DNA from: Achromobacter sp.
GTDB lineage: Bacteria > Pseudomonadota > Gammaproteobacteria > Burkholderiales > Burkholderiaceae_B
Assembly: GCA_003454835.1 (NCBI GenBank)
Contig: DMTA01000238.1
Coordinates: forward strand, 1 to 7,061
Length of the DNA: 7,061 nucleotides
Direction: 5' to 3'
This document shows positions 1 to 5,403 of the stretch, in pieces (position 1 is the stretch's first letter; the number at the start of each line of letters is the position of its first letter). The notes beneath the pieces were generated by a model, which was not told where the DNA came from, ran no database searches, and was given only the letters and a program-made list of their open reading frames with translations. A program made the position numbers and the translations under genes.

Positions 1-1
1 G

Positions 2-481
2 GACTTCGCGGTGATAGCCGGCCGGTCATCCCGCGCCGGCATCGCGTCCTCCCCCATCGGCGAGGCGCACTTCTCCTGGGTCGCCGCGCCCTCGGTGCTG
101 CAACCCGCCGAGACCGGCATGACGATGGCCTTGCTGGCCAGACTGCCGCTCGTCACCCTGCCCGCAGGCGCGGGTACCACGCGCATCATCGACGACTGGC
201 TCGGCGGACGCGAAGCCGCGGGCGAGCGCCTGTGCTGCAACAACTGGGGCGCCATCGTCGGGCTGCTGATCGAGGGCACGGGCGTGGGGCTGCTGCCCAG
301 CCATTGGGCTGAAAAGCTCCAGGCCGAAGGCAGCCTGCGCGTCCTGCACGGCGAGCCCGAACTGGCCGCCTTGCCCTATGCGTTCCAGTACCGGCGCGAC
401 GACGTCCGGCCGCTGGTCGCCATGCTGCGCGACACGGTTGCCGCGTCGGCCGATTTCTCGGCGCCTTGCCGCCTGCCCTGA
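2..481 (+). CDS. LysR-type transcriptional regulator, C-terminal part (5' end outside window)
   Basis: Only the last 159 codons are present; the reading frame is already open at base 2 and ends at TGA 479-481. The visible part matches the effector-binding (periplasmic-binding-like) domain of LysR regulators. It opens with DFAVIAG, which resembles the conserved 'lDlaI' strand. Later come a GTTRIIDDWL segment, then GLLIEGTGVGLLPSHWAEKL, the usual 'G.GvalLP...' signature near the end of this domain, and a tail of the type 'L..YAFQYRRDDVRPLVAML'. The N-terminal helix-turn-helix must lie upstream of the window. LysR proteins bind DNA as tetramers and respond to a small-molecule inducer. The inducer and targets cannot be read from this fragment. 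The gene is codirectional with the binding-protein gene 219 bp downstream, so control of that gene is possible but unproven. The GTG at 11 is internal, not the start. Confidence 0.85.
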   Translation, partial: DFAVIAGRSSRAGIASSPIGEAHFSWVAAPSVLQPAETGMTMALLARLPLVTLPAGAGTTRIIDDWLGGREAAGERLCCNNWGAIVGLLIEGTGVGLLPSHWAEKLQAEGSLRVLHGEPELAALPYAFQYRRDDVRPLVAMLRDTVAASADFSAPCRLP

Positions 482-512
482 TCCATTCGTCCGCAAGGCG
501 GCCGCCACGGGC

Positions 513-550
513 GTATAGTGGGCGGCGCGCCACCCACCGGTCTATACAAT
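513..550 (+). promoter_or_regulatory. Nested inverted repeats with a -10-like element between lysR-type gene and binding-protein gene
   Basis: Bases 518-537 (GTGGGCGGCGCGCCACCCAC) form a 20-bp palindrome with 9 of 10 pairs matching; the only mismatch is C523/A532. It is flanked by a second inverted repeat, GTATAG (513-518) and CTATAC (542-547). The right arm merges into TATACAAT (543-550), in which TACAAT matches five of six -10 consensus bases. No good -35 box lies 16-18 bp upstream, because that stretch is the GC palindrome itself. This may be an operator overlapping an activator-dependent promoter for the binding-protein gene, or a terminator stem for the regulator gene. There is no T-run after it, which weakens the terminator reading. 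The repeats are seen directly; the function is inferred. Confidence 0.3.
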
Positions 551-618
551 CGCCGCGCGCCTGGCGCAGAATCCAACAACACGTGCGCACGAGGGGGATG
601 GGCCCGGCGATGCGGCAC

Positions 619-658
619 GACCCGGGGTCTGTTGCTCCCTGCCAGGCGGTGCGACCGC
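619..658 (+). repeat. Two small palindromes in the leader of the binding-protein gene
   Basis: GACCCGGGGTC (619-629) is an 11-bp palindrome around a single central G. GCGGTGCGACCGC (646-658) can form a 5-bp stem with a GCG triloop. If transcription starts near 557, both lie in the 5' untranslated RNA, the second about 32 nt before the Shine-Dalgarno sequence at 690-693. In a sequence this GC-rich, short palindromes arise often by chance, so this is a description only. Confidence 0.2.
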
Positions 659-700
659 GCACGAGACGACAGATCCTGACGGAATCGACGGAGATCATTC

Positions 701-2197
701 ATGCGTAAACTTTGCCTCGCCATGGCCATGGGGGGAATGCTGGCCACCGGATTGGCGAACGCCCAGTCCACGCTGCGTATCGGGCTGCAGGACGACCCGG
801 ACGTGCTCGATCCTGCGCGCGCCCGCACCTTTGTCGGCCGCATCGTGTTCGCCTCGCTGTGCGACAGGCTGGTCGACATCACCCCCGACCTGAAGATCGT
901 GCCGCAGCTCGCGCAATCCTGGACTGTCGGCCCGGACAACAAGACGCTGACCTTCAAGCTGCGCACGGATGCCGTGTTCCATGACGGCACCCCGATCAAC
1001 GCCGCCGCCGTCAAGGCCAACCTCGACCGCGCCCGCACGTTGCCGGACAGCAACCGCAAGAGCGAGCTGGCCACCGTCGCCAGCGTGGACGCGCCCGACG
1101 ACCAGACCGTGGTGCTGAACCTGTCGGAACCGGACGCCTCGCTGCTGTCGCAGCTGTCCGACCGCGCCGGCATGATGATTTCGCCCGCCAGCTTCGACAA
1201 GGATCCCGGCGGCAAGCCCGTGTGCTCGGGCCCGTACCAATTCAAGGAGCGCGTGCAGAACGACCGCATCGTGCTCGAGAAATTCCCCAAGTACTGGGAC
1301 GCGGCCAACTACCACTTCGACCGACTCGTCTACACGCCGATTCCGGACAACACCGTGCGCCTGAACAACCTGCGCGCCGGCGACCTGGACATCATCGAGC
1401 GCGTGGCGCCCAGCGACGCCAAGGCCGTCAAGGACGACGCCAGCCTGCGTCTGGCGCCGGTGACCGGCCTGGGCTTCCAGTCCATTTCCGTGAACCTGGC
1501 CAATGGCGCGCGTGCCGACCATCCGCTCGCCAAGGACAAGCGTGTCCGCCAGGCGCTGGACCTGGCCATCGACCGCGACGTCCTGAACCAGGTGATCGGC
1601 GAAGGCATGTTCCAGCCCGCCCACCAACCGTTCCCGCCCGCCAGCTTTGCCTACAACAAGTCCTTCGACCGCCCGGGCCGCGATCCCAAGAAGGCGCAGG
1701 CGCTGCTGAAGGAAGCCGGTTACGACCGCGTGAAGGTGGAAATCACCTTCGGCAACAACACCACCATGCAGCAGGTCTTCGAACTGGTGCAGGCCATGGG
1801 CGCCGAAGCGGGCTTTGACATCTCCCTGCGACCGGTCGAGTTCGCCTCGCTGCAATCCTCGCTGGCGCGCGGCGACTTCCAGATCGGCCAAAGCGGCTGG
1901 TCGGGCCGGGTCGATCCCAGCGGCAACATCCACCAGTACCTGAGCTGCAAGGGCAACCTGAACGACGGCAAATTCTGCGACCCCGCCGTCGACAAACTGC
2001 TCAACGACGCCCGCGCCGAAGCCGACACCACCAAGCGCCGTGCGATGTACGACCAGGTGCTGGCCGCGATGCAGGATCAGCGTCCGATCATCTATTTGTT
2101 CTACCTGCCGTGGACGTTCGGCGTGCAGGCCAAGTTGGACGGCTTCGTCCCGTACCCCGATGGTCTGATCCGCCTTAAGGGTGTCTCGAAGAAGTAA
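701..2197 (+). CDS. ABC transporter periplasmic solute-binding protein, family 5 (peptide/nickel/opine type)
   Basis: This 498-residue protein should capture an oligopeptide or similar solute in the periplasm and deliver it to an ABC importer. Residues 1-21 form a type I signal peptide: a basic start (MRK), a hydrophobic core, and a probable cut at ANA|QS; there is no lipobox cysteine. The mature protein has the family-5 order: LRIGLQDDPDVLDPA at the N-terminus, the TFKLRTDAVFHDGTPINAAA segment, then CSGPYQF, KDKRVRQALDLAIDR, and GWSGRVDPSGN near the C-terminus. Cys416 and Cys426 are close enough for a disulfide. Length is normal for the family. The start is supported by GGAG at 690-693, seven bases before the ATG. 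No permease or ATPase gene adjoins it, so the importer partner lies outside the window or elsewhere. The substrate is not predictable; peptides, glutathione-like compounds or other amides are all compatible. Confidence 0.93.
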   Translation: MRKLCLAMAMGGMLATGLANAQSTLRIGLQDDPDVLDPARARTFVGRIVFASLCDRLVDITPDLKIVPQLAQSWTVGPDNKTLTFKLRTDAVFHDGTPINAAAVKANLDRARTLPDSNRKSELATVASVDAPDDQTVVLNLSEPDASLLSQLSDRAGMMISPASFDKDPGGKPVCSGPYQFKERVQNDRIVLEKFPKYWDAANYHFDRLVYTPIPDNTVRLNNLRAGDLDIIERVAPSDAKAVKDDASLRLAPVTGLGFQSISVNLANGARADHPLAKDKRVRQALDLAIDRDVLNQVIGEGMFQPAHQPFPPASFAYNKSFDRPGRDPKKAQALLKEAGYDRVKVEITFGNNTTMQQVFELVQAMGAEAGFDISLRPVEFASLQSSLARGDFQIGQSGWSGRVDPSGNIHQYLSCKGNLNDGKFCDPAVDKLLNDARAEADTTKRRAMYDQVLAAMQDQRPIIYLFYLPWTFGVQAKLDGFVPYPDGLIRLKGVSKK

Positions 2198-2260
2198 GCC
2201 CACCCCCTACCCGCTGGCGCGGGCCAGGTAGGGCCCACCCCCTACCCGCTAGCGCGGGCC
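2198..2260. repeat. Tandem duplication (28-bp unit, 35-bp period) directly after the stop codon
   Basis: Two 28-bp copies, 2198-2225 and 2233-2260, differ at one base (G2216 versus A2251). Both begin GCCCACCCCCTACCCGCT and end GCGCGGGCC. They are separated by AGGTAGG. Each copy contains CCCGC...GCGGG arms, and GGTAGGG (2227-2233) can pair with CCCTACC of either copy (2205-2211 or 2240-2246). The first copy starts at the base after the TAA stop. The duplication is seen directly. That this is part of a repeat dispersed through Alcaligenaceae genomes is from general recollection of such intergenic elements and was not searched. Confidence 0.8.
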
Positions 2261-2310
2261 CCCTCAAGGGGGCGACACCTGCGGACCGGCGGAGCCGGAT
2301 CCGCGGTGTC
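2258..2310 (+). terminator. Double hairpin after the binding-protein gene; probable terminator or dispersed intergenic repeat
   Basis: The first hairpin is GCCCCC-TCAA-GGGGGC (2258-2273), a perfect 6-bp stem with a 4-base loop. The second follows at once (2274-2310): GACACC (2274-2279) pairs with GGTGTC (2305-2310), GCGGA (2281-2285) with TCCGC (2300-2304), and CCGGC (2286-2290) with GCCGG (2294-2298) around a GGA loop. Only T2280 and A2299 bulge out. Neither stem is followed by a T-run, so this is not a textbook intrinsic terminator. It could still stop transcription, protect the 3' end of the mRNA, or simply be a repetitive element. Confidence 0.5.
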
Positions 2311-2356
2311 CCGGATGGCGTCATTTGCTGCTGTGGAGCGGTTACCCGTATGCGGA

Positions 2357-2369
2357 GGTGTCCGACACC
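2357..2369. repeat. Palindrome copy A, GGTGTC-C-GACACC
   Basis: A perfect 6-bp inverted repeat around one central base, here C. It is the farthest of four copies from the GGT-like gene (178 bp before its ATG) and the only one without a central A. It lacks the outer G/C pair found in the last two copies on its left side (A2356). Its form suits a dimeric DNA-binding protein, but no binder is known here. Confidence 0.7.
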
Positions 2370-2408
2370 CTCTGAGATGCTGTGCCGAGTTGCCCACCGT
2401 CTCCCCAG

Positions 2409-2421
2409 GGTGTCAGACACC
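2409..2421. repeat. Palindrome copy B, GGTGTC-A-GACACC
   Basis: Identical in its 13-bp core to the copies at 2464-2476 and 2501-2513. Copy-to-copy spacing is 52 bp from A to B and 55 bp from B to C, roughly five helical turns each. The bases to the right (GCCAGCC) differ from the CGAATC tail of the last two copies, so only the palindrome core is shared. Confidence 0.7.
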
Positions 2422-2448
2422 GCCAGCCAATAGCAGCACAGTCGCCAT

Positions 2449-2468
2449 CCATGGGTGTCCATGGGTGT
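2449..2468. repeat. 10-bp direct tandem repeat CCATGGGTGT x2
   Basis: CCATGGGTGT occurs at 2449-2458 and again, without a gap, at 2459-2468. The second copy runs into palindrome copy C. This places an extra half-site GGTGTC (2454-2459) exactly one helical turn before the left arm of that palindrome. It could be a slippage product or a phased extra contact for a DNA-binding protein. Confidence 0.6.
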
Positions 2469-2528
2469 CAGACACCCGAATCAGTCCTACAAAACACCTG
2501 GGTGTCAGACACCCGAATCGGTCTTACA
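2463..2528. repeat. Two tandem 29-bp units (37-bp period) carrying palindrome copies C and D
   Basis: Bases 2463-2482 and 2500-2519 are identical (GGGTGTCAGACACCCGAATC). The match continues as RGTCYTACA to 2491 and 2528, with only two transition differences. Each unit starts with the palindrome extended to 15 bp by an outer G/C pair. The units end 19 bp before the ATG of the GGT-like gene, so they occupy its promoter and leader region. In one frame they read as coding, which would artificially extend the gene upstream; the shared DNA-level palindrome argues that this is not protein. Confidence 0.8.
2465..2493 (+). promoter_or_regulatory. Candidate promoter for the GGT-like gene inside the first tandem unit
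   Basis: GTGTCA (2465-2470) matches four of six bases of TTGACA, and TACAAA (2488-2493) matches four of six of TATAAT, with a 17-bp spacer. The -35-like box is the left arm of palindrome C, so a protein bound there would block RNA polymerase. A start near 2500 would leave a leader of about 48 nt containing palindrome D. The equivalent boxes in the second unit (2502-2507 and 2525-2530) are poorer. The match is weak and the promoter is inferred only. Confidence 0.25.
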
Positions 2529-2547
2529 TCCAACATCAGGACCCACC

Positions 2548-4347
2548 ATGTTTACGACTCGCCCGGAAATCCTCGGCACCTTCGGTGTCGTGACGTCCAC
2601 CCATTGGCTGGCCAGCTCGGCCGGCATGTCGCTGCTGGAGCGCGGCGGCAATGCTTTCGATGCCTGCGTCGCCTCGGCGTTCGTGCTGCAGGTGGTCGAA
2701 CCTCACCTGGTCGGTCCGGCCGGCGAAGTGCCGGCCGTGTTCTATTCGGCACGCACCGGCAAGGTCGAGGTCCTGTGCGGGCAGGGCACCACGCCCGCCG
2801 CCGCCACACTCGAACGCTACCGCGCCGAAGGCCTGAAACTCATCCCCGGCAACGGCCTGCTCGCCACCGTGATCCCCGGCGCGTTCGACGCCTGGATGCT
2901 GCTGCTGCGCGACCACGGTACGATGCGCATGCGCGACGTGCTCGAACCCGCCATCTATTACGCGGAACACGGCCATGCCCTGATGCCGCGCATCTCCAAC
3001 ACCATCGCCGGCCTGAAGGATTTCTTCGAAACCCACTGGCCGACGACCGCCCAGGTCTATGTGCCGGGCGGGCAGGTGCCGCAGGCCCGCAAGCTGTTCC
3101 GCAATCCGGCGCTGGCCCGCACCTGGACCCGCGTGCTGCAAGCCGCAGAAGGCGCCGGCGCCGACCGTGAACGCCAGATCGAGGCCGCGCGCGACGCGTT
3201 CTACCGCGGTTTCATCGCCGAAGAGATCGACCGCTTCGCCCGCAACACCGACGTCATGGACGAAAGCGGCGCCACCCATCGCGGCGTCATCACGGCTGAC
3301 GACCTGGCCGGCTGGTCCGCCAGCTACGACGAACCGCTGACCTACGACTATCACGGCTACACCGTCGCCAAGGCCGGCGCCTGGAGCCAGGGCCCGGTCT
3401 TCCTGCAGACGCTTGCCATCCTGAAAGACATGGACCTGGCGGGCGTCAGCCCCACCAGCGCCGCGTTCATCCACCGGGTCACCGAAGCCATGAAGCTCGC
3501 CTTTGCCGACCGGGAAGCCTACTACGGCGACCCGGCCTTCATCGACGTGCCGCTGGCCCATCTGCTGTCCGACGCGTACAACGCCGAACGCCGCCAACTG
3601 ATCGGGGAGGGCGCGTCGCACGACCTGCTGCCGGGCCAAGTGCCTGGTTTCGAGGCGCAGGTCGCGCGGGTCATGGACACCTTGGAGCGCCTGTCGCCCG
3701 TCACCGCGCCCGGCAGCGCCACCAATGAACCGACGCTTGCCGACATGCGCGCCTCGGCCAAGCGCGGCGACACCACGCATGTGGACGTGATCGACCGCTG
3801 GGGCAACATGATCTCGGCCACGCCGTCCGGCGGCTGGTTCCAGTCCTCGCCGGTCATTCCCGAACTGGGCTTCGGCCTGAACACCCGCGCCCAGATGTTC
3901 TGGCTGGAAGAAGGTCTGCCCGGCACGCTGGCGCCGGGCAAGCGCCCGCGCACCACGCTAACCCCGTCGCTCGCGTTGCGCGACGGCAAGCCCTATCTGG
4001 CCTTCGGCACGCCGGGCGGCGACCAGCAGGAGCAATGGCAGCTCCTGTTCTTCCTGCGTCACGTGCATCACGGGTTGAATCTGCAGGAAGCGATCGATCT
4101 GCCGATGTCGCACACCATGCATTTCCCTACCTCGTTCTACCCGCGCGACCGCAAACCGGGTCATCTGGCGCTGGAGGCCAGCTTCGGCGCCGAGGTCATC
4201 GCGGCCCTGCGCCAGCGCGGACACCAGATCGAAGAATTGCCCGAGTGGTCCGTCGGCCGGCTGACCGCAGCCTCGCGCGATGCGGACGGACTGCTGCATG
4301 CGGCCGCGACGCCGCGCCTGATGCAGGCATACGCCGTCGGCCGTTGA
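2548..4347 (+). CDS. Gamma-glutamyltransferase-family Ntn hydrolase with altered substrate pocket
   Basis: This 599-residue protein belongs to the GGT family, whose precursor cuts itself before a threonine that then acts as nucleophile on gamma-glutamyl or other amide bonds. The family N-terminus is clear (STHWLASSAGMSLLERGGNA, then VVEPHLVGPAGE at 49-60). The processing site is GDT|THVDVIDRWGN, making Thr409 the likely nucleophile and predicting subunits of about 408 and 191 residues. The oxyanion motif PGG is at 489-491. Compared from memory with E. coli GGT, the glutamate-binding Arg114 aligns with Gln79, Asn411 with Gly429, Asp433 with about Met450, and Ser462-Ser463 with Thr469-Thr470. 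Classical glutathione transpeptidase activity is therefore doubtful; another acylase or hydrolase role is likely. No signal peptide is visible, so it is probably cytoplasmic. ATG 2548 is preferred over the upstream GTG at 2455: AGGA (2538-2541) lies six bases before it, and the extension is only translated repeat. Confidence 0.88.
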   Translation: MFTTRPEILGTFGVVTSTHWLASSAGMSLLERGGNAFDACVASAFVLQVVEPHLVGPAGEVPAVFYSARTGKVEVLCGQGTTPAAATLERYRAEGLKLIPGNGLLATVIPGAFDAWMLLLRDHGTMRMRDVLEPAIYYAEHGHALMPRISNTIAGLKDFFETHWPTTAQVYVPGGQVPQARKLFRNPALARTWTRVLQAAEGAGADRERQIEAARDAFYRGFIAEEIDRFARNTDVMDESGATHRGVITADDLAGWSASYDEPLTYDYHGYTVAKAGAWSQGPVFLQTLAILKDMDLAGVSPTSAAFIHRVTEAMKLAFADREAYYGDPAFIDVPLAHLLSDAYNAERRQLIGEGASHDLLPGQVPGFEAQVARVMDTLERLSPVTAPGSATNEPTLADMRASAKRGDTTHVDVIDRWGNMISATPSGGWFQSSPVIPELGFGLNTRAQMFWLEEGLPGTLAPGKRPRTTLTPSLALRDGKPYLAFGTPGGDQQEQWQLLFFLRHVHHGLNLQEAIDLPMSHTMHFPTSFYPRDRKPGHLALEASFGAEVIAALRQRGHQIEELPEWSVGRLTAASRDADGLLHAAATPRLMQAYAVGR

Positions 4348-4348
4348 A

Positions 4349-4387
4349 CGGACGGCGCACGCTTTCTTACAAAGCGAGCGCCGTCCG
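4349..4387 (+). terminator. Very stable 39-nt hairpin just after the GGT-like gene
   Basis: The stem is CGGACGGCGC (4349-4358) paired with GCGCCGTCCG (4378-4387), then an A4359/A4377 mismatch, then CGCTTT (4360-4365) paired with AAAGCG (4371-4376), around loop CTTAC. That is 16 base pairs with one mismatch, starting two bases after the TGA stop. There is no T-run behind it, so it may be a factor-assisted terminator, an mRNA 3' stabiliser, or an insulator before the kinase gene. Its near-symmetry would let it act on both strands. Confidence 0.6.
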
Positions 4388-4392
4388 GCGTC

Positions 4393-4422
4393 TTGCGGCG
4401 GTTTACCCGCTTAGGGTATGTT
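4393..4422 (+). promoter_or_regulatory. Candidate promoter of the lipid kinase gene
   Basis: TTGCGG (4393-4398) and TATGTT (4417-4422) are spaced by 18 bp and match -35 and -10 consensus at about three and four of six bases. A start six to seven bases downstream would fall at or beside the ATG at 4429, giving a nearly leaderless mRNA. This fits the lack of a well-placed Shine-Dalgarno sequence. The boxes are weak, and the kinase could instead be read through from upstream. Confidence 0.25.
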
Positions 4423-4428
4423 TGTCGC

Positions 4429-5403
4429 ATGACGCCATCCGAGCAGAGCCCGGCAACAGCGGCTCGACCCCTTACGGGAACAGAACCCTTATTCATCGTC
4501 CTCAATGAAGGATCGGGGCGCGGCGACGCGCAGGTCCTGCAGGACACCATCCGCAAAATCCTCGACGAGGCAGGGCGGCGCTACGAACTCATGTCCGTCG
4601 ACGATCCGTCGCGGCTGACGGACGTGGCGCGCCAGGCGGTCAAGCGTGCCCAGGACGAGCAGGGCGTCGTCATCGCCGCGGGCGGCGACGGCACGCTCAA
4701 TGCCGTTGCGGGCACGGTGCTGGGACAAGGGGTGCCCTTCGGCATCCTGCCGCAGGGCACTTTCAATTACTTCGGCCGCACCTACGGCATCTCGCAAGAG
4801 ACCGAAGTGGCGCTGCGCGGTTTCCTGCAAGGCACCATCCGCCCGGTGCAGGTCGGCCTGCTGAACGGCCGCCTGTTCCTCGTCAACGCCAGTCTCGGCC
4901 TGTATCCGCAACTGCTCGAAGACCGCGAGGCCTACAAGCAGCGCTACGGGCGCAGGCGCTGGGTCGCGCTGTGGTCGGGCCTGGTCACGCTCTGGCGCCA
5001 GCCGCGCCAGCTTGGCCTGGAACTTGAATTCGAGGGCAAGTCACGCAGCCTGCGGTCGCCGACGCTGGTCGTGGGCAACAACAAACTGCAGTTGGAACAC
5101 ATTGGCATCGAGAACGACGAGCTCGACCGCAACCGGCTGATCGCCATGGCGGCGCGTCCCGTGGGCACGCTGGCCCTCTATGGCCTGCTGGTGCGCGGCC
5201 TGCTCAGCCGGATGGGCGACGCCGAGAACGTGATCAGCTTCGCCTTCGACAAGCTCACGGTCGGTGTGCGTGGACGGCGCCGGGTCAAGGTGGCGATGGA
5301 CGGCGAGATCTCGTGGATGGATACGCCGCTTGAATTCAAGGTGGCGAGCGATCGCCTGCCCCTCGTGGTGCCGGCGGACCCCGAGCTTCTGGACCGCTCA
5401 TGA
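4429..5403 (+). CDS. Diacylglycerol kinase-like lipid kinase (DAGK catalytic domain, YegS/DgkB type)
   Basis: This 324-residue soluble kinase should transfer phosphate from ATP to a lipid hydroxyl such as diacylglycerol, giving phosphatidic acid, at the inner face of the membrane. The N-terminal LFIVLNEGSGRGD resembles the first nucleotide-binding strand and loop of the family. GGDGTLN at 85-91 is the signature ATP-binding motif. LPQGTFNYFGR at 107-117 matches the next conserved loop, but where most members read GTxND this one has GTFNY, with Tyr114 in place of the usual Asp. The C-terminal AMDGE (289-293) belongs to the family's closing beta domain. The lipid acceptor cannot be told from sequence. 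ATG 4429 is chosen as the only ATG before the domain; a TTG at 4393 would add 12 residues. AGGG at 4413-4416 is too far away to be a convincing ribosome site. Its stop overlaps the next start (ATGA, 5400-5403). Confidence 0.88.
   Translation: MTPSEQSPATAARPLTGTEPLFIVLNEGSGRGDAQVLQDTIRKILDEAGRRYELMSVDDPSRLTDVARQAVKRAQDEQGVVIAAGGDGTLNAVAGTVLGQGVPFGILPQGTFNYFGRTYGISQETEVALRGFLQGTIRPVQVGLLNGRLFLVNASLGLYPQLLEDREAYKQRYGRRRWVALWSGLVTLWRQPRQLGLELEFEGKSRSLRSPTLVVGNNKLQLEHIGIENDELDRNRLIAMAARPVGTLALYGLLVRGLLSRMGDAENVISFAFDKLTVGVRGRRRVKVAMDGEISWMDTPLEFKVASDRLPLVVPADPELLDRS

Noticed and set aside
585..665. Direct repeat GCGCACGAG at 585-593 and 657-665
   Set aside because: Nine bases of GC-rich sequence with no other supporting structure; chance is likely.
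376..1308. Minus-strand frame of 310 codons spanning the regulator-binding protein spacer
   Set aside because: It overlaps two supported genes antisense, is Ser/Arg-rich, and has no recognisable motif or ribosome site.
695..2203. Open frame of 502 codons on the minus strand covering the whole binding-protein gene
   Set aside because: The plus frame has a signal peptide, a ribosome site and family motifs. The antisense frame is rich in His, Gln, Val and Gly with no recognisable motif, a known by-product of strong G/C third-position bias.
2357..2528. CRISPR array
   Set aside because: Only short 13-15 bp palindromes with 37, 52 and 55 bp spacing, no constant repeat of 24 bp or more across all copies, and no cas genes.
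2455..2547. Upstream GTG start extending the GGT-like protein by 31 residues
   Set aside because: The extension consists of translated tandem repeat. The ATG at 2548 has AGGA at a proper distance and matches the family N-terminus.
2306..3170. Plus-strand frames through the palindrome region (repeating peptides such as GVRHP)
   Set aside because: The repeated peptides are translations of the DNA palindromes in different frames, and the frames continue out of frame into the GGT-like gene.
2536..3780. Open frame of 414 codons on the minus strand inside the GGT-like gene
   Set aside because: It is antisense to a well-supported enzyme, and its translation is low-complexity with no domain signature.
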